A stretch of 64,000 nt of DNA. Source: Neorhizobium sp. SOG26 (GTDB taxonomy: Bacteria; Pseudomonadota; Alphaproteobacteria; Rhizobiales; Rhizobiaceae). Position 1 is the stretch's first letter, and each line of letters opens with the position of its first letter. The position numbers and the translations under genes were made by a program. Below the pieces are notes generated by a model. That model made no database searches and was not told the origin of the DNA. It was given only the letters and a program-made list of their open reading frames with translations. Positions 60,110 to 64,000 of the stretch are shown one piece after another. The DNA is taken from assembly GCF_003491345.1 (NCBI RefSeq), contig NZ_CP025513.1:857501-921500 (forward strand), in the 5' to 3' direction.

Positions 60110-61623
60110 CCAACCACCTCTTTGACGCCATCCGTTCGGCAGCCGATCCGGCAGCAACATTCGTCGAGGACAGCAAGGGCAAGGTCTGGACCTATGGCGA
60201 AATGCTCCAGGAATCGGCACGTCTTGCTGCAACGCTTGAGAAGCTCGGCGTTAGTCCCGGTGACCGCGTTGCAGTTCAGGTAGAGAAGAGCGTCCCGGCG
60301 CTGATGCTGTACCTTGCATGTGTGCGGGCCGGTGCGGTCTACCTGCCCCTCAACACGGCTTACACCCTGAACGAGATCGAATATTTCGTTGGTGACGCAG
60401 AACCAAGTCTGGTCGTCTGCGATCCGCGTAATCAGGCAGGTATTGCCGAGATTGCGGCCGCGAAAGGCGCTTCTGTTGAAACGCTTGATGAGGCTGGCGA
60501 AGGGTCACTGATAGAGCAGGCACGCACTGCACCCACCGAATACCAGGATGTGGCGAGGGGGGCGGACGATCTTGCCGCCATCCTTTACACCTCGGGCACC
60601 ACGGGCCGCTCGAAAGGCGCGATGCTCAGCCACGACAACCTGCTGTCCAACGCCCTGACGCTGCGGGAATTCTGGCGCTTCACCTCATCGGACCGGCTGA
60701 TCCACGCCCTGCCGATCTTCCACACTCACGGCCTCTTCGTCGCGACCAATGTGATCCTGATGGCGGGGGCGTCGATGCATTTCCTGCCGAAGTTCGACCC
60801 GGACGAGGTCATCCGGCTGTTGGGCGGTTCGACCGTGATGATGGGCGTGCCCACCTTCTACGTCAGGTTGCTGCAACATCCCGGTTTGACGCGCGAGGCC
60901 GCGGCGAACATGCGACTCTTCATCTCCGGATCTGCACCGCTCTTGGCGGAAACTCACCGCGCCTTTTTCGGGAAAACCGGCCATGCGATCCTTGAGCGTT
61001 ACGGCATGACCGAAACCAACATGAATACCTCCAACCCTTACGACGGCGACCGCATCGCAGGGACTGTGGGCTTCCCGCTGCCCGGCGTCGACTTGCGCGT
61101 CACTGATCCGGCCTCCGGCAATCCACTGCCCCAGGGCGAAACAGGCATGATCGAAGTGAAAGGCCCCAACGTCTTCAAGGGTTATTGGCGCATGCCGGAA
61201 AAGACGCAAGCCGAGTTTCGGGCCGATGGCTTCTTTATCACCGGCGATCTCGGGATCATCGATGACCGTGGCTACGTGCATATCGTGGGGCGGGGCAAGG
61301 ACCTCGTCATCTCCGGCGGATACAACATCTATCCGAAGGAGGTCGAGACGGAAATCGACCAGTTGGATGGCGTCGTGGAAAGTGCCGTCATCGGCGTTGC
61401 ACATCCGGATTTTGGCGAAGGAGTCACCGCGGTTGTTGTTCGCAAACCCGGCTCCACCATCAGGGAACAGGACATCCTTGACGGGTTGAGTGACCGGCTG
61501 GCTCGCTACAAGCAGCCGAAGCGGGTGATCTTCGTGGATGAGCTACCGCGCAACACGATGGGCAAGGTGCAGAAGAACGTGCTTAGGAACAGCTACGCTG
61601 ATCTTTACGCCCCGGTTGCGTGA
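60106..61623 (+). CDS. matB: Malonyl-CoA synthetase
   Basis: A 505-residue AMP-forming ligase that activates malonate to malonyl-CoA. The P-loop is ILYTSGTTGRSKGAML (about 161-176), ERYGMTETNMNTSNPYDGDRI (about 297-317) is the acyl/adenylate motif with the Arg that reads the second carboxylate in MatB, and GDLGIIDDRGYVHIVGRGKDLVISGG precedes the C-terminal Lys in NTMGKVQKN (about 484-492). Together with MatA it turns imported malonate into acetyl-CoA. Confidence 0.92.
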   Translation: MTNHLFDAIRSAADPAATFVEDSKGKVWTYGEMLQESARLAATLEKLGVSPGDRVAVQVEKSVPALMLYLACVRAGAVYLPLNTAYTLNEIEYFVGDAEPSLVVCDPRNQAGIAEIAAAKGASVETLDEAGEGSLIEQARTAPTEYQDVARGADDLAAILYTSGTTGRSKGAMLSHDNLLSNALTLREFWRFTSSDRLIHALPIFHTHGLFVATNVILMAGASMHFLPKFDPDEVIRLLGGSTVMMGVPTFYVRLLQHPGLTREAAANMRLFISGSAPLLAETHRAFFGKTGHAILERYGMTETNMNTSNPYDGDRIAGTVGFPLPGVDLRVTDPASGNPLPQGETGMIEVKGPNVFKGYWRMPEKTQAEFRADGFFITGDLGIIDDRGYVHIVGRGKDLVISGGYNIYPKEVETEIDQLDGVVESAVIGVAHPDFGEGVTAVVVRKPGSTIREQDILDGLSDRLARYKQPKRVIFVDELPRNTMGKVQKNVLRNSYADLYAPVA

Positions 61624-61682
61624 TGCCGGTCGCAACAGGTTGGTGTGTCCAAGGGTCCTCATCCCTGTGAACAACATGCGGT

Positions 61683-61699
61683 ACGGCGGCATCCGCCGT
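61683..61699 (+). terminator. Hairpin after matB
   Basis: A seven-base perfect stem (ACGGCGG / CCGCCGT) with a CAT loop lies 60 bases after the matB stop and before the riboswitch, and may end the mat transcript. No U tract. Confidence 0.4.
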
Positions 61700-61755
61700 G
61701 CCCTCTGGCGCAAGGTCGGTTGACGACACCGGCCATGCGACGTATCCAGATCTTG

Positions 61756-61930
61756 AGATGGTTCTGCCTCGGCAGATTAAAACGGGAACGTGGTGATGCT
61801 CATCTTGGGCCATTCCACGACTGCCCCCGCAACTGTGACCGCTGAGCCCTCTTCCACAATGCCACTGGAGACATCCGTCTCCGGGAAGGCGGAAGAGGAG
61901 CGATGACGCGGAAGTCAGGAGACCTGCCAT
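61756..61930 (+). ncRNA. Cobalamin (B12) riboswitch
   Basis: The leader contains the ordered conserved elements of the AdoCbl riboswitch: GGTTCTGCC at 61760, TTAAAACGGGAACGTGGTG, the CCCCGCAACTGTGA core (61825-61838), GCCACTGG (61861-61868), GGGAAGGC, and a complete B12 box AGTCAGGAGACCTGCC at 61913-61928. About 170 bases separate it from the BtuB start codon. It should lower expression of the downstream receptor when cobalamin is plentiful. Established family; identified by motif order. Confidence 0.93.
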
Positions 61931-62097
61931 TTCAGTCACCCATGCAAGAACACGGGGTGTGTTCCTGCGCGGCTACCGTTGCGGTGACGATCGATGAACG
62001 TTGCCGTGGCGGGGTAAGTGCAGGCTGTTTCTGCATCTGTCCCCCGACACGACCTTTGATGGACCTGCGCTTTGCGGCGCATGGAGTTGGAGCGGAT

Positions 62098-63948
62098 ATG
62101 CGCAAACTAATCCCGTTATTGGGACCTTTAATGATAATGACTAGTGGCAATGCCCATGGACAGCAGGTGGAGCAGGAGGCTGTCCTTGAGCCCATCGTGA
62201 TTTCCGCGCCGCTGAGGCGGGAAGCCGACATTGCCACCGCGACAAGTTCTGTCACCGTAATCGACGAAGCCGAGATTCGTGCGAGTGCGGCATCGGATCT
62301 GGCCTCATTGCTGCGCTCGTACCCCGGTGTCAGCATCGCCACGTTTGGCGGGTTTGGCTCGAATGCCGAGGTCACCCTGCGCGGCGTCTCACCGACCCAG
62401 ACGCTCGTGCTCATCAATGGGGTGCGCGCCTCATCAGCCACCAGCGGCACCACGTCCATCTTCAACGTGCCGCTCGAGTCCATCTCGCGCATCGAGATCG
62501 CCAAGGGGGCGCATTCGGCGCAGTACGGATCCGACGCCATCGGCGGCGTCATCAATATCATCACCAAGGATGGTTCCGGTTGCCCCGACGGCAAGGACCA
62601 CTGCTCGACGGTGACGGTCGGCGTGGAGCACCCGTGGGGTGCGTCTGGCCGCGTCGAAACCCGCGGCAAGACCGATGGCGGCTTGAACTACGGCTTCGGG
62701 ATCACCGGCCGGGGAACGCGAGGGTATGACTTCACCGGCCCGACCTCCTGGGGACACGAGCCCGATGATGATGGTTTCCGCCAAGGCAGTTTCGACCTTC
62801 GCCTGTCACAGGATTTCGATTGGGGCAGGCTTTATGCCGACGGTTTCTACGCACGCGGCATGTCAGAGTTCGATGCTTTCCCCGATTCCAACGAAGCGCG
62901 CACAGTGACATTTGCCGGCAAGGTTGGCGCGCAGATCAATCATAGCGATGACTGGTTCTCGCGCATCGAAGTGTCGAACGCCATTGACGACGCACGAAAC
63001 CATCGCGATGGCGTCCCGGGCCACGAAGACTACCGCACCGTGCGCTCTGGCGTCTTGTTGACCACCCAGAAAACGCTCAAGACAGATCTTGCCGAACACG
63101 TCTTCAGCGGCGGGGTAGAAGCCTACCGCGAACAGATTGACACCAATGTCGTGAGCTACGCGGTTGAGGACCGCACACTCGCGGGCATCTTCGGGCAGTA
63201 CGCGCTGTCGATGGGATCGTTCAACGTCGATGCTGGCCTTCGCCATGACTATAATGAGCAGTTCGGAGAGGCGACCACCTACAATCTCGGCGCGCGCTAC
63301 GAACTGATGGAAGGACTGAGCGCGCGCGCCTCCTTTGGCACGGGGTTCCGCGCCCCGACCTTCAACGACCTCTATTACCCCGGTTGGTCGAACCCGAACC
63401 TCTTGCCGGAGCGCTCCAAGTCCGTGGAAGCCGGCCTCGCATGGCAGATCGATCCGGACACAAGTCTGGATGTCGCCATCTACCGAACCTGGATCTCCGA
63501 GGCGATCGCTCTTGATGCCTCGTATCTTCCATACAACATCGGAAGTGCTCGAATTTCCGGAATCGAGGCGACCATGTCACACCGGATCAATGAGAGCTGG
63601 ACGGTGAACGGAAGCCTGGATCTTCGCCAGCCGCGGGACCAAGATACCGGCAATGACATCCCCAACCGTGAGCGGTTCAAGGGCTCGATCGGCGCTGTCT
63701 ATACGCCTACGGAGAGCCTCACGCTTTCCGCCAACCTGCTCTACGTTGCGTCGCGTTACATCGATGCAAGCAACACCAGGAAGTTGCCAGACTTCGTGAC
63801 CATGGATTTCGCCGCCACCTATGATGTCGATGAGCAGTCACAGTGGAAACTTGCCGTCCTGAACGCGTTCGATGAGGATTATTCGACGCGCGAAGGCTTC
63901 CGGGCACCCGGCCGGACCATTAGTCTCAGCGTCTCCCGTCAATTCTGA
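62098..63948 (+). CDS. btuB: TonB-dependent cobalamin receptor (BtuB type)
   Basis: A 616-residue outer-membrane receptor with a short leader ending in NAHGQQ. A TonB-box-like segment LEPIVISAPLRRE is followed by the plug domain (SVTVIDEAEIRASAASDLASLL, then VLINGVR) and the 22-strand barrel, ending in the outer-membrane signature SLSVSRQF. The ATG at 62098 follows GGAGCGGAT; longer in-frame starts lie inside the riboswitch. The riboswitch upstream fixes the ligand as a corrinoid. Confidence 0.92.
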   Translation: MRKLIPLLGPLMIMTSGNAHGQQVEQEAVLEPIVISAPLRREADIATATSSVTVIDEAEIRASAASDLASLLRSYPGVSIATFGGFGSNAEVTLRGVSPTQTLVLINGVRASSATSGTTSIFNVPLESISRIEIAKGAHSAQYGSDAIGGVINIITKDGSGCPDGKDHCSTVTVGVEHPWGASGRVETRGKTDGGLNYGFGITGRGTRGYDFTGPTSWGHEPDDDGFRQGSFDLRLSQDFDWGRLYADGFYARGMSEFDAFPDSNEARTVTFAGKVGAQINHSDDWFSRIEVSNAIDDARNHRDGVPGHEDYRTVRSGVLLTTQKTLKTDLAEHVFSGGVEAYREQIDTNVVSYAVEDRTLAGIFGQYALSMGSFNVDAGLRHDYNEQFGEATTYNLGARYELMEGLSARASFGTGFRAPTFNDLYYPGWSNPNLLPERSKSVEAGLAWQIDPDTSLDVAIYRTWISEAIALDASYLPYNIGSARISGIEATMSHRINESWTVNGSLDLRQPRDQDTGNDIPNRERFKGSIGAVYTPTESLTLSANLLYVASRYIDASNTRKLPDFVTMDFAATYDVDEQSQWKLAVLNAFDEDYSTREGFRAPGRTISLSVSRQF

Positions 63949-63967
63949 TTGAGACAGCGGTAGGGGG

Positions 63968-64000
63968 ATGAGCAGCTTGGCAAGAATGATGTGCATGCCC
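63968..64000 (+). CDS. Start of the next gene, cut by the window end
   Basis: An ATG at 63968 directly after TAGGGGG opens a frame of 11 codons (MSSLARMMCMP) that runs off the window. It lies 19 bases after the receptor stop, where rhizobial genomes often place a corrinoid ABC transporter gene. Too short to identify. Confidence 0.3.
   Translation, partial: MSSLARMMCMP

Noticed and set aside
1..64000. CRISPR arrays, tRNA/rRNA genes, insertion sequences, phage genes
   Set aside because: No regularly spaced repeats, cloverleaf-like segments with CCA ends, transposase motifs or integrase motifs were seen. A tool-based scan could still find short or divergent elements.

Overview
The window reads as a chromosomal or large-replicon segment of an alphaproteobacterium of the Rhizobiales, most likely Rhizobiaceae (Rhizobium/Agrobacterium/Ensifer-like). 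Support comes from the high GC, the alphaproteobacterial codon style, the ABC-transporter-rich content, an ehu/eut/doe ectoine-catabolism cluster of the Sinorhizobium type, a TRAP-type malonate (mat) operon, COG4315 and RcnB small secreted proteins, and many tiny rhizobial-style hypothetical genes. I saw no rRNA, tRNA, insertion sequence, prophage or CRISPR array.

Layout. (1) 1-3.1 kb: a MarR-like regulator, a lone Liv-type substrate-binding protein and four small genes, one carrying half of a DnaJ-like zinc finger. (2) 3.5-20.1 kb: an exopolysaccharide locus. It holds a WecG/TagA glycosyltransferase, a Wzz-type co-polymerase, GT4 and GT2 glycosyltransferases, a DUF6492 protein, a Wzx-type flippase, a Wzy-type polymerase and a GH10 glycanase. 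A co-directional operon follows: HAD-UbiA fusion, DprE1-like oxidase, SMR-type small membrane protein, extended SDR, class-III aminotransferase, and an NAGPA-domain phosphodiester glycosidase. The HAD-UbiA plus DprE1 pair is the hallmark of polyprenyl-phosphate-linked ribose/arabinose donor synthesis, and finding it inside a Wzx/Wzy locus is the most interesting feature here. (3) 20.1-22.8 kb: an ECF sigma/anti-sigma pair with a COG4315 secreted protein and a candidate autoregulated ECF promoter. (4) 22.5-26 kb: a ProVWX-type quaternary-amine ABC importer with a small HTH gene. (5) 26.4-31.6 kb: small genes, an AraC/SDR pair and an AraC/MFS pair. (6) 31.9-35.8 kb: an SsuACB-type importer with an LLM flavin monooxygenase. 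(7) 35.9-48.3 kb: ectoine/hydroxyectoine uptake and catabolism, from transport through hydrolysis and deacetylation to aspartate, with an EnuR-type MocR regulator and an AsnC/DoeX regulator. eutA is absent and the ehu genes lie at the 3' end in the order B-C-D-A. (8) 48.3-55 kb: a frameshifted GST, an MFS/ArsR divergent pair with twin operators, a diguanylate cyclase, a cold-shock protein, small proteins and a GMC oxidoreductase. (9) 55-61.6 kb: malonate uptake (TRAP) and catabolism (MatA, MatB) with a divergent GntR regulator. (10) 61.7 kb to the end: a cobalamin riboswitch ahead of a BtuB-like TonB receptor.

The common theme is scavenging of osmolytes and small carboxylates combined with surface-polysaccharide production, as expected for a soil or plant-associated bacterium. 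A recurring fine-scale feature is a stable GC-rich hairpin just after substrate-binding-protein genes (proX, ehuB, matP, and the lone Liv-type protein). No database search was run. All family calls rest on motifs and gene context read from the sequence.
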